A DNA stretch of 19,783 nt. It comes from CAZEQH01 sp964566875 (GTDB taxonomy: Bacteria > Patescibacteriota > Minisyncoccia > Minisyncoccales > JANBVM01). Numbering within the stretch: position 1 is the first letter of the stretch; each line of letters starts with the position of its first letter. The notes under the pieces are model-generated. The model was not told the origin of the DNA. It did no database searches and saw nothing but the letters and a program-made list of their open reading frames with translations. This document shows, in pieces, positions 1 to 6,942 of the stretch. A program made the position numbers and the translations under genes. Where the stretch lies: the NCBI GenBank assembly GCA_964566875.1, contig CAZMJM010000010.1, forward strand, positions 1-19,783, given 5' to 3'.

Positions 1-1922
1 TCACACTCCTCCTGGCCCATCTCAAAACCACAACCCGCAGATCCGCCGACACACCTTCCGGGAACGGCTATAGTAGAATCTCCGTTGCCAAAATCAAATT
101 CATAAGCTTCAACGGTGCCGTCTATGTCAGAACCTTCCCCCGTAAAGGTAACCTGCAAGGGAGAATCACCTGAAGAGGGATCGGGAGTCAAAGAATCACA
201 CACGGGCTGCTGGTTCCCCCCGGTCGCTGCCACAACGGTAATCTGGCGGGTTCCGGCTGCCGGACAATTCCCGGGAATGTCAGACCAGACGCCCGCATCA
301 TCTTTGGCTCTGGTTTTGGCGCAAAAAGTCCCTGCTTCCGTATAATTATATTGAACATCAGCTTCATAATAAGAGGGGGGGCCGGCATCCGGATTCCAGG
401 AACATTGGCAAGCTTCGCACGTAGTCTGGTTGCTGAAATCATCACACTTATAGTCGTAAACACACATATAAGGAGGGGCACCGCATTCCTTGCACGTCTT
501 TATATCCCAGTAGCACATGGGGCACTGCTGGCATTCCTGCTGAGTAAGAGGGTCAAGCAGATTACGGCACGTTATAAGTCCTGAGCAGGTCCCTGACTGT
601 ACTCCTACTGCTGTGGCTGTGGCAAAATCTCCGTTGCCGAAATCAAACGAGAATTCTGTTATGGCGCCGTCTGCATCAGAAGCCTCTGCGTGAAAATTAA
701 CACCCAGAACCGCCGTTCCAAATACGGGGTTGGCAGTAAAACTATCTATTGAAGGAGGCGTATTGCCGCCGCTTCCTCCTCCGACAGTTATGTCGGCTGC
801 GCAAACATCGGGACAGCCCCCAGGAACATCCGACCAGGCTCCCGCTTCATCCTGAACGCTTAACCTGGCACAGTAATTTCCCGGTGAACCATAAGTATAT
901 TCAATGGCGTTTTCGGTGCTGGTCACCGTCGTTTGGTCCCAGACGCAGCAAGTTTCGCAGGCGGCCTGGTCAAGGTCGGCAGTGCACTGAAAGTCACGAA
1001 CGGCGGGCGTTGCACAAAAACAGAGAAGGAAATCACAGGTCCATGTACATCCACAGGCCTCACAGGTGTCCTGATCAGACGAATAAGAGGCGCAGGAAGG
1101 GAGGGAGGTGCTGCAGTTCCCTTCTGTATAAAATTTATACTGGACTATGGTTCCGGTGGCATCCTGATCATGGGCCTGGCCCGTCAGCAACACTGACAAA
1201 GGATTCGCCCCTGAAGGAGGGACAGCCGTCAGAGAATCACATACGGGCGGAAGGTTTGAATCAAAGTTCCCTGAACCGCCGCCCACGACATAATAGGTTG
1301 AAGTATCACAGATGCCCTCGTTTGCGCAATTGAAGCTTATCCACCCAAAGTCAGAAGACCAGGCATAGCCGTCAAACTCATAAGTATCCGAGCGATAATT
1401 TACTCCATAATTCGGACCGTCGAACTTTATCCACCCGTCTGCCGCACCCCTCCCAGGAGCCAAGGGGCCCGAACACCCTGATTGAAAAACATAGCAGGCC
1501 CTGGCCCATCCCATAAGAGGCCTGATAGGGTCGTCGGGCAGGCCTCCTCTCCAAAAATCGCATGTCCCGTACGGGCATCCTGTTAATTCCTCACTATTAA
1601 AGGTTATCCAGCCGATGTTCTCTGACCAGGCATAGCCAAAATAATCCGCACTGCAAGGAGGACCGGAACCATAATAATCGACATTTACTCCATAACCAGG
1701 GCCGCGGAAACTAATCCACCCGATATTCTCAGACCAGGCATAACCTGACATAAAAGGCACAACACCTGCACACTCCTCTGATGGAGTAGGTCCCGGAGGA
1801 ATCCTTTCAGCGTTAATAGCGCCTTTAATAAAAACAGCAAACGAGGCAACAAGAATCAGAAAGAATGCCAGGTTCTTCTTGTTTTTGAATAGGACTGCCA
1901 GTTTTGAGAAAAACGAGAGCAT
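1..1922 (-). CDS. Large secreted surface protein with YAWSENIGW repeats and cysteine-interrupted PKD-like domains (3' end outside window)
   Basis: The frame is open without a stop from the ATG at 1922 to the window edge, giving 640 residues, and continues beyond. Residues 1-17 are basic, and a hydrophobic segment at about 18-36 should be a signal or membrane anchor. GYAWSENIGWISF-type repeats lie at 60-72, 96-108 and 185-197, with a related GWAR...GWIKFDG unit at 138-169. PKD-like immunoglobulin-fold domains follow at about 225-380, 389-563 and 573 onward. They are recognisable from F-D-F-G-N-G-D (426-432, 609-615) and the closing strand with W-S-D (363-365, 546-548). The first two are interrupted by cysteine-rich inserts. 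PKD domains in other bacteria serve adhesion and surface-layer roles, so an extracellular adhesin or surface protein is likely, but the ligand cannot be read from sequence. It lies 70 bp after the 180-aa surface-protein gene. I see no Shine-Dalgarno sequence or clear promoter in that gap. Confidence 0.85.
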   Translation of the reverse strand, partial: MLSFFSKLAVLFKNKKNLAFFLILVASFAVFIKGAINAERIPPGPTPSEECAGVVPFMSGYAWSENIGWISFRGPGYGVNVDYYGSGPPCSADYFGYAWSENIGWITFNSEELTGCPYGTCDFWRGGLPDDPIRPLMGWARACYVFQSGCSGPLAPGRGAADGWIKFDGPNYGVNYRSDTYEFDGYAWSSDFGWISFNCANEGICDTSTYYVVGGGSGNFDSNLPPVCDSLTAVPPSGANPLSVLLTGQAHDQDATGTIVQYKFYTEGNCSTSLPSCASYSSDQDTCEACGCTWTCDFLLCFCATPAVRDFQCTADLDQAACETCCVWDQTTVTSTENAIEYTYGSPGNYCARLSVQDEAGAWSDVPGGCPDVCAADITVGGGSGGNTPPSIDSFTANPVFGTAVLGVNFHAEASDADGAITEFSFDFGNGDFATATAVGVQSGTCSGLITCRNLLDPLTQQECQQCPMCYWDIKTCKECGAPPYMCVYDYKCDDFSNQTTCEACQCSWNPDAGPPSYYEADVQYNYTEAGTFCAKTRAKDDAGVWSDIPGNCPAAGTRQITVVAATGGNQQPVCDSLTPDPSSGDSPLQVTFTGEGSDIDGTVEAYEFDFGNGDSTIAVPGRCVGGSAGCGFEMGQEEC

Positions 1923-1992
1923 TTTGAATAGATTATTTCTGATGCCTTTTTGTTTTAACAGAAACTTTTTTTATTGAACATATCCAAACATC

Positions 1993-2535
1993 CTAAAATG
2001 TCGCGCAGTAAGTTTCCGGCACTAAAGAGCCTGTGTAGATATTCACCCAACGATAGGAAGGACCGGACATAGGACCCTGGGCCAGACAAACATCAATATA
2101 AAACCTTCCATACTGAGAGCCGCCCCCTTCACACAGAAAATACATCTTAGTGGCATAATAACTATTAATGTCGCAGGTATCTGCAAAAGAAGTGCCTTCC
2201 ACCCTCAGGACATTATTACCGTCAATATCTTTGCCTCCGACATAAACATCACCAGCCGTTTTTATGCCCAACCCGGAAACTGCGTTGCCAACGGTTAAAC
2301 CATAAGAGGAGTCATAGGCATCTGTAGCTACGCCCAGCCACCCTTTATGAGTAGCGTCAACATAGCTCTTAACCTGGCCCGCACCCCCCGAATTGATGGG
2401 AGCGGCCACGTTCCCTCCAGGAGGGTCCTGCGAAGGTTCTGTCCAAGCTTCGATTAGAAATACCAAAGCCAGGGACAGCACCAGAACGCTTATAGAAAGA
2501 GGCAGCAGCCTTATCTTTAATCTTTGTTTTCTCAT
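1993..2535 (-). CDS. Membrane-anchored secreted protein with PPGGNVAAPIN motif (180 aa)
   Basis: Function unknown. Residues 1-9 are basic and 11-29 form one hydrophobic helix, so the protein should be anchored by its N terminus and exported. After the helix comes W-T-E-P-S-Q-D-P-P-G-G-N-V-A-A-P-I-N (31-48), a motif I associate with surface proteins of Parcubacteria-like genomes. Residues 65-115 are glycine-rich and resemble short beta repeats of fibre-like proteins (GWLGVATDAYDSSYGLTVG, then GIKTAGDVYVGG). Four cysteines (121, 135, 150, 177) in the C-terminal part could form two disulfides. There is no FTLIE-type prepilin cleavage site, so it is not a normal type IV pilin. It lies between pilD and the large PKD protein on the same strand and has its own candidate promoter. 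A pilus-associated or independent surface role is inference only. Confidence 0.8.
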   Translation of the reverse strand: MRKQRLKIRLLPLSISVLVLSLALVFLIEAWTEPSQDPPGGNVAAPINSGGAGQVKSYVDATHKGWLGVATDAYDSSYGLTVGNAVSGLGIKTAGDVYVGGKDIDGNNVLRVEGTSFADTCDINSYYATKMYFLCEGGGSQYGRFYIDVCLAQGPMSGPSYRWVNIYTGSLVPETYCATF

Positions 2536-2541
2536 ATTTTT

Positions 2542-2594
2542 AAAAAGCCGGGTACCTAAAAGAAAGCTTTGAAACTTATCTTTAGTTGACCGGC
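2542..2594 (-). promoter_or_regulatory. Leader hairpin with U-tract directly upstream of the 180-aa surface protein
   Basis: On the minus strand, GCCGG (2594-2590) pairs with CCGGC (2551-2547). Inside it, CTAAAG can pair with CTTTTAG with one bulge. Five T residues follow at 2546-2542, seven bases before the ATG at 2535. The arrangement looks like an intrinsic terminator placed in the 5' leader, so attenuation or read-through control is possible. It could also simply be a terminator for upstream transcription. Confidence 0.4.
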
Positions 2595-2616
2595 ATCATT
2601 TAGATTATTTATTTTA

Positions 2617-2645
2617 TTTATATTATGTGAGTATACCACACCCAA
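2617..2645 (-). promoter_or_regulatory. Candidate promoter for the 180-aa surface protein gene
   Basis: Minus strand: TTGGGT (2645-2640), a 17-base spacer, then TATAAA (2622-2617). Transcription would start near 2610, giving a leader of about 75 nt that contains the hairpin at 2547-2594. The gap after pilD also holds a weak ATGGT/ACCAT palindrome (2658-2669) followed by T residues, which could end pilD transcription. Confidence 0.45.
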
Positions 2646-2678
2646 CATCCTTTAAAAATGGTTTACCATGTGAATATC

Positions 2679-3488
2679 TCAAAGGGCAAATTTCAGATAA
2701 AAAGCGATTATCTTTTCCGCAAAAAACAGGGCAATGAACGTACCCAGTACAAGAAAGGGGGCGAAGGGCACCTCTGATTTTAAGCCTTTTTTGCCGGTGG
2801 CAATCAAAACAATTCCTGCCACAGCCCCCAGAAAAAAGCTGAAAGTCAGGGCTGCTGCGATATTAGGAAAGCCCAACAACACCCCCATCAGAAAAGCCAG
2901 CTTTACGTCTCCCATGCCCATGCCCTTTCCCCGGGAAACCAGTACGATGGCCAAGAAAAAGGCAGCCGCCGCCAAGGCGGAACATAAGGCGTTGATAACG
3001 AGGTCCTTGGAAAAGACGTGGAAAACGGCATAGCCCGCCAGACGCCAGGCAGCGGCCAGAAGGATAGCCGGATAGATTACGGCATCCGGAATAATATAGT
3101 GTCTGAGGTCGTAGACAAAGACAACGATGAGGACGGAAGAAATAATCATCCAGAAGATAACGGTCAACATGGCAAAAACCGGATTAGCGGAAAACAGGGG
3201 TTGAGCATTCCGCATAAATATCAGTACGAACATCAGGCCCGTGGAAAACTCTACCAGAGGATACTGAAGGGAAATCTCTTTCTTACAGTAGCGGCATCTG
3301 CCCTTCAATAAAAAAAAGCTGGCCAAGGGGATCAAGTCCTTCCAGCTCAAGGTGTGGGAACAGTGAGGGCAGTGAGATCTCCCGGACACAAAACTCTCCT
3401 TTTTCGCTAACCGGTAGATAAGGCAGTTTAGAAAAGAGCCTGCTATCAATCCGAGAATGAAGGTAAAAATGATTAACAAAATGTTCAT
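2679..3488 (-). CDS. pilD: Type IV prepilin peptidase / N-methyltransferase (PilD)
   Basis: Polytopic inner-membrane aspartic protease that removes the prepilin leader before the FTLIE motif and, in most homologues, methylates the new N terminus. The 269 residues are a normal length. The N-terminal helix contains G-S-F-L-N-C (17-22). A zinc-binding pair of CxxC motifs follows (C40/C43 and C65/C68), and the methyltransferase-type domain is complete. The catalytic aspartates are D127, in Y-D-L-R-H-Y-I-I-P-D, and D194, in G-M-G-M-G-D-V-K. About seven or eight hydrophobic segments are visible. It is the only prepilin peptidase here and should process both pilins in the cluster. It sits 141 bp after the second pilin, beyond that gene's terminator, so it may have its own promoter. 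A weak TGA-TAAGAT sequence lies six bases before the ATG. Confidence 0.96.
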   Translation of the reverse strand: MNILLIIFTFILGLIAGSFLNCLIYRLAKKESFVSGRSHCPHCSHTLSWKDLIPLASFFLLKGRCRYCKKEISLQYPLVEFSTGLMFVLIFMRNAQPLFSANPVFAMLTVIFWMIISSVLIVVFVYDLRHYIIPDAVIYPAILLAAAWRLAGYAVFHVFSKDLVINALCSALAAAAFFLAIVLVSRGKGMGMGDVKLAFLMGVLLGFPNIAAALTFSFFLGAVAGIVLIATGKKGLKSEVPFAPFLVLGTFIALFFAEKIIAFYLKFAL

Positions 3489-3553
3489 TCATTCATCTTA
3501 TCATTTCGCACAGGAGACATAAATAACCGGGGCGGTTTATCTTTCAAAATTAA

Positions 3554-3577
3554 ATTGGCAGGAAAAATCCTGCCAAC
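3554..3577 (-). terminator. Intrinsic terminator after the downstream pilin gene
   Basis: A perfect 9-bp stem (TTGGCAGGA with TCCTGCCAA, 3555-3576) closes over a 4-base loop. On the minus strand it is followed by TTTAATTTT. It lies about 55 bp past the stop codon of the pilin at 3630-4136 and separates the pilus operon from pilD. Confidence 0.75.
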
Positions 3578-3629
3578 TTAAAAACCATTTTCTTTATGTT
3601 TCCGCTCTTAATTTAGAATTAACTAAACC

Positions 3630-4136
3630 CTAGTGGAAACAGGTACAAGCAGCGGCGATGGTAGGAGCGGCTGCACCGCAGTACTGCCTGGTTCCGTGCT
3701 GGGACGCTGCGATATAACAGTTGTCGGTACCGCTCATCTCCTCCAACGTGGCGTAGGCACAGAAATACTGGCCAATCGCAGCATTGAAGCCCGTATCAGT
3801 ACAAGTAACGGTGCCGCTGTTCTCCACATAAATATAATCGGCATGAGTTCCTCCTGACGCTGCTGCCGACTGGGGGTCATGCAATTCTCTAAGGTAAGTG
3901 CCAATAGCAGGAACACCGGTAAAATCTCCCCCACTCTGGGCAACGTATTGCTCGTTGTCTCCATAATACATTTCCTCTGCTGAAACAACCTGCCTCATGT
4001 CAGATTGGCGGGTGGCGTCTCTGGCCTTGCTCCTGGCTCCTCCCAGGGAAACCAACACAATGCCGGATAGGGTGCCGATGATGGCGATTACCACCAACAG
4101 CTCAATCAAGGTGAAACCTTTGTTCTCATTTCTCAT
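3630..4136 (-). CDS. Type IV pilin, downstream paralogue
   Basis: Class III-signal pilin. The leader is MRNENKG, cleaved before F8, with the canonical F-T-L-I-E and E5 of the mature protein, followed by a hydrophobic alpha1 helix to about residue 32. After it comes the charged G-G-A-R-S-K-A-R-D-A-T-R-Q-S-D segment. The C-terminal half is cysteine-rich, with Y-C-A-Y-A-T-L-E and a terminal C-T-C-F-H, suggesting a disulfide-bonded globular head. It is a clear paralogue of the pilin at 6943-7500: the first 45 or so mature residues are nearly identical and both share the SQxGT and CTCFH C-terminal pieces. It is the last gene before the terminator and has its own candidate extended -10 promoter. 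That fits separate, higher expression as the major subunit, though which pilin is major is not determinable here. Confidence 0.95.
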   Translation of the reverse strand: MRNENKGFTLIELLVVIAIIGTLSGIVLVSLGGARSKARDATRQSDMRQVVSAEEMYYGDNEQYVAQSGGDFTGVPAIGTYLRELHDPQSAAASGGTHADYIYVENSGTVTCTDTGFNAAIGQYFCAYATLEEMSGTDNCYIAASQHGTRQYCGAAAPTIAAACTCFH

Positions 4137-4204
4137 GATAATGATTAAGCAAATCTCTAATGGTTAAAATATAAAGTTTCGACCTTTCGTTTTTTACTTT
4201 CTTC

Positions 4205-4213
4205 ATTATAACA
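4205..4213 (-). promoter_or_regulatory. Extended -10 promoter upstream of the downstream pilin
   Basis: Minus strand TGTTATAAT (TGn plus consensus TATAAT) overlaps the region just after the pilC stop. I see no good -35, as is usual for extended -10 promoters. The predicted start near 4198 gives a leader of about 60 nt. The same nine bases occur in the glycosyltransferase promoter at 16755-16763. Confidence 0.5.
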
Positions 4214-4229
4214 TACTATTTTTAAGAAA

Positions 4230-5432
4230 CTAAATGGTCATGGTCTGATAAAGGGGCATAAGAACAGAGAATATCAATCCTCCCACCACGGCTCCCAGAC
4301 CTATAATTAATGCCGGCTCCAGAATATCCAGAATGCTGTCAATGCCTCTTTCCACTTCGGCCTGGTAAAAGGTTGCCACCTGCATCAAACTGGTGTCTAT
4401 GCTTCCGGTCCTTTCTCCCACCAGAGTCATCTGCACGAAAATAGGGGGAAAAAGGTCTGGATGAAGAGCCAGCACGGATGAGATGGGCACCCCCTTTCTT
4501 ACTTCGTCCCGCACTGCCAGAATGGCCTTGCGGTAAACCACGCTGCCAATAACATCGGCTGAAAGCTCCAGGGCCTTGGTGACCATCAACCCCCCTGATA
4601 TCAAGGTGGAAAGGCTCTCTGCCAACCGCGAAAGATACATGGTTTTCAGAAAGGGGCCGATAACCGGCAGCTTGACAAAAACTTTATCCATGATTCTCTT
4701 GCCCTGCTCGGTCTTGTAATACCGCAGGAGCAGAACCACGAGGAGTACTATCCCTATAATGATGAAAAGGCCGTATTTCCTCACCGCTTCGGATACCGCC
4801 AGCACCCTTACCGTTATCGCAGGAATCTCAGCCGTACTCTCTTCCAGAACTTTTTTAAGCTGGGGCACTACCGTATTCACCATCAGGAATATCACCACTA
4901 TAGCCAAGCCCAATACTAAAGAAGGGTAGATGAGGGCACCCTTGGTTTTAGCAGCCAGGTTGTATTCTCTCTCCAGGTGGTCGGCTAAATAATTAAGGGA
5001 CTCAGCCAGCTTTCCCGACTCTTCTCCCGCTCTGACCATGGCCACATAAAGGATGGAAAATGTTTTTGGGTATTTGGAAAGGGCCTTGGAAAATGAGCTT
5101 CCTCCCTCCACCTCCGTGGAGATGTTCAGCACCTGCTCCTGAAATTCCGTGTTTCTGGTCTGGCTGGCCAGTACCCTCAAAGATTCCACCAGGGAAATCT
5201 TTGAACTGAACATCATGGATATCTGCCGGGAAAACAAGACGATGTCTTTCAGGGAAATCCCTTTCAAGAGTTCCAGTTTTTGAGCGTAGAAAGGTGTCTT
5301 GGGCTCCTCCAGATAGGTAACGTAGTAGCCGTGCTTTTGTAAAAGTGAAAGGGCGGCCTCCTTGGAGGAAGCCTCCACTACGCCGGCCTGAATCTCTCCT
5401 TTTTTTGTTCTGGCTTGATAATTAAACTTCAC
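4230..5432 (-). CDS. pilC: Type IV pilus inner-membrane platform protein (PilC/GspF family)
   Basis: Polytopic membrane platform on which the PilB and PilT motors act during pilin polymerisation and removal. The 400 residues are typical for the family. An N-terminal cytoplasmic piece (F-N-Y-Q-A-R-T-K-K-G-E, then E-A-S-S-K-E-A-A) is followed by two T2SSF helical domains, about 65-190 and 268-390. Each has its conserved acidic turn: R134-A-G-E-E-S-G and V338-G-E-R-T-G. Membrane segments are visible near 168-190, 220-238 and 370-392. The start codon is GTG (5432-5430), inferred because the KFNYQARTKKG start is conserved and no in-frame ATG lies nearby. It follows pilT by 23 bp with no visible Shine-Dalgarno sequence. 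Confidence 0.96.
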   Translation of the reverse strand: MKFNYQARTKKGEIQAGVVEASSKEAALSLLQKHGYYVTYLEEPKTPFYAQKLELLKGISLKDIVLFSRQISMMFSSKISLVESLRVLASQTRNTEFQEQVLNISTEVEGGSSFSKALSKYPKTFSILYVAMVRAGEESGKLAESLNYLADHLEREYNLAAKTKGALIYPSLVLGLAIVVIFLMVNTVVPQLKKVLEESTAEIPAITVRVLAVSEAVRKYGLFIIIGIVLLVVLLLRYYKTEQGKRIMDKVFVKLPVIGPFLKTMYLSRLAESLSTLISGGLMVTKALELSADVIGSVVYRKAILAVRDEVRKGVPISSVLALHPDLFPPIFVQMTLVGERTGSIDTSLMQVATFYQAEVERGIDSILDILEPALIIGLGAVVGGLIFSVLMPLYQTMTI

Positions 5433-5455
5433 GGGAAAGTATTTTTACTGTTCTC

Positions 5456-6520
5456 TTACTTGACCAATATTCTCAATTCGTTGGGAGCGAGGGAATAGTT
5501 GAGGGCATTCTCAAGGGAAATTTCCTTTCTCTTGACCAGGTCTGCCAGGGAACGGTTCAAGGAAACCATCCCCATCTCCAGGTTGGTCTCAATTACCATG
5601 GGAATCTCGTGAACCTTATTTTCACGGATAAGGTTGGCGATGGCCGGAGTGGCAATCATTACCTCGCAGGAAGGTATCAGTCCTCCCTTAATCCTGGGGA
5701 CCAGTCTCTGGGAGACTACTCCCAACAAGGAACCCGACAACTGGGCCCTGATTTGGTCCTGCTGCTGAGAAGGAAAAGAATCCACTATTCGATGGATGGT
5801 CTGGGCGGCAGAATTGGTGTGGAGGGTAGCGAAGACAAGATGCCCGGTCTCAGCCGCCGTGATGGCCGTGGCGATGGTCTCCGGGTCTCTCATCTCACCT
5901 ACCATAATGACGTCCGGGTCCTGGCGGAAAGTAGAACGCAGGGCTTTGGTAAAACTGTAGGTATCCTGTCCCACCTCCCTCTGGTCTATGATGGACTTGT
6001 CGGAGGTAAAGACGTACTCCATGGGGTCCTCGATGGTAACGATGTGGTCTGTCCTGGTGTGGTTTATTTCGTCAATAAGAGCGGCCAGAGTGGTAGATTT
6101 ACCCTGCGAAGAAGGCCCGCAGATAAGAACGAATCCCTGGCGGGCTTTAGTGAATTCATAGAGGACCGGCGGCAGATTCAATTCTTCAATGGTCTTAATC
6201 TTAACAGGCACCAGCCTGAGGGCGCAGGAAATGTAACCTTTCTGAAAGAATACATTAACCCTGAACCTTGCCTCCTCACCCAACCGGTAGGAAAAGTCGA
6301 TTTCCTTGTCTTTGAGAAATCTCGCCTTCTGTTCTTCGCTCATCAGGGCGAAAGCGAGGCCCTCGGTGTCCTCGGGAGAAAATTCTTCCTCCTTTAACAG
6401 GGGGACCAGGCCTCCGGCGATTCTCAAAATGGGCGGATGTCCTACCGACAAATGCAGGTCTGAAGCCTGCTCTTTGATAGTTACACTGAGAAATTTTTCT
6501 AACTTCGATTGGTAATCCAT
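5456..6520 (-). CDS. pilT: Type IV pilus retraction ATPase (PilT)
   Basis: Hexameric cytoplasmic ATPase that powers pilus retraction. The N-terminal PAS-like domain carries A-S-D-L-H-L-S-V-G-H-P-P (19-30). The motor domain has Walker A G-P-S-S-Q-G-K-S-T (135-143), an unusual version of the common GPTGSGKST but still GxxxxGK[ST]. It also has an Asp box around I163-E-D-P, Walker B D201-P-D-V-I-M-V-G-E, and a His box T-G-H-L-V-F-A-T-L-H-T-N (225-236). The retraction-specific segment A-I-A-N-L-I-R-E (293-300) and absence of the PilB tetracysteine domain separate it from extension ATPases. The 354 residues match PilT. It lies 16 bp after the response-regulator gene. Confidence 0.95.
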   Translation of the reverse strand: MDYQSKLEKFLSVTIKEQASDLHLSVGHPPILRIAGGLVPLLKEEEFSPEDTEGLAFALMSEEQKARFLKDKEIDFSYRLGEEARFRVNVFFQKGYISCALRLVPVKIKTIEELNLPPVLYEFTKARQGFVLICGPSSQGKSTTLAALIDEINHTRTDHIVTIEDPMEYVFTSDKSIIDQREVGQDTYSFTKALRSTFRQDPDVIMVGEMRDPETIATAITAAETGHLVFATLHTNSAAQTIHRIVDSFPSQQQDQIRAQLSGSLLGVVSQRLVPRIKGGLIPSCEVMIATPAIANLIRENKVHEIPMVIETNLEMGMVSLNRSLADLVKRKEISLENALNYSLAPNELRILVK

Positions 6521-6536
6521 AATTTTAAATCCGTTT

Positions 6537-6905
6537 TTATTTTAAGGCTTTTTTTATTTCTTCCACAATTTCCCTGGGCGTAAAGTGTGCCTTAATAAAG
6601 TATCTGATGACCCCCTTCATATTAAGACCTTTCTCAACCTCTTCTTTCTGGCCTAGATTGGAAAAAATGAATATCTTCAGGCCCTGGAGGCTTTCATCCT
6701 TTTCTATCTCTTTCAATATCTGCCACCCGTCGATATGGGGAAGCACGATATCCAGCACTATCAGGTCAAAATCCCCCTTTTTTATCTTTTCCAAACCTAT
6801 CTCACCGTCCGTGGCCACCTCCACGAAAAATCCCGCCTCTTTCAGCTTGGTGTTATAGATATCTACTAAAAAGGGGTCGTCTTCTACTAATAAAATTCTT
6901 TTCAT
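6537..6905 (-). CDS. Single-domain response regulator (CheY-like receiver)
   Basis: Stand-alone receiver domain of 122 residues with no output domain. The acidic pocket is E8-D9-D10, the phospho-acceptor is D52 (I-V-L-D-I-V-L-P-H-I-D-G), the switch Ser is S82 and the conserved Lys is K105 (I-K-A-H-F-T-P). All required residues are present, so it should be phosphorylated by a histidine kinase, none of which is in the window. Its place between a pilin and pilT suggests control of pilus dynamics, as single-domain regulators do in the twitching systems of proteobacteria, but that is inference from position. Confidence 0.92.
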   Translation of the reverse strand: MKRILLVEDDPFLVDIYNTKLKEAGFFVEVATDGEIGLEKIKKGDFDLIVLDIVLPHIDGWQILKEIEKDESLQGLKIFIFSNLGQKEEVEKGLNMKGVIRYFIKAHFTPREIVEEIKKALK

Positions 6906-6942
6906 GGTATTTTGATAAAATTTTGTTTCAAGGCTTTTATCC

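Noticed and set aside
188..481. Short minus-strand frame of 97 codons
   Set aside because: It overlaps the large minus-strand gene in another frame and has no recognisable motif.
749..1333. Plus-strand open frame of 194 codons, and other short plus frames in 1-1333
   Set aside because: They are Arg/His/Pro-rich antisense shadows of the large minus-strand gene, which has an unbroken frame with clear repeats and PKD domains.
2653..2670. Terminator after pilD (ATGGT/ACCAT palindrome)
   Set aside because: The loop would be only two bases, or the stem four bp with a four-base loop. Too weak to call as a separate feature.
5609..6397. Long plus-strand frame opposite pilT (262 codons)
   Set aside because: pilT has all ATPase motifs on the minus strand. 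The opposite frame is motif-free.
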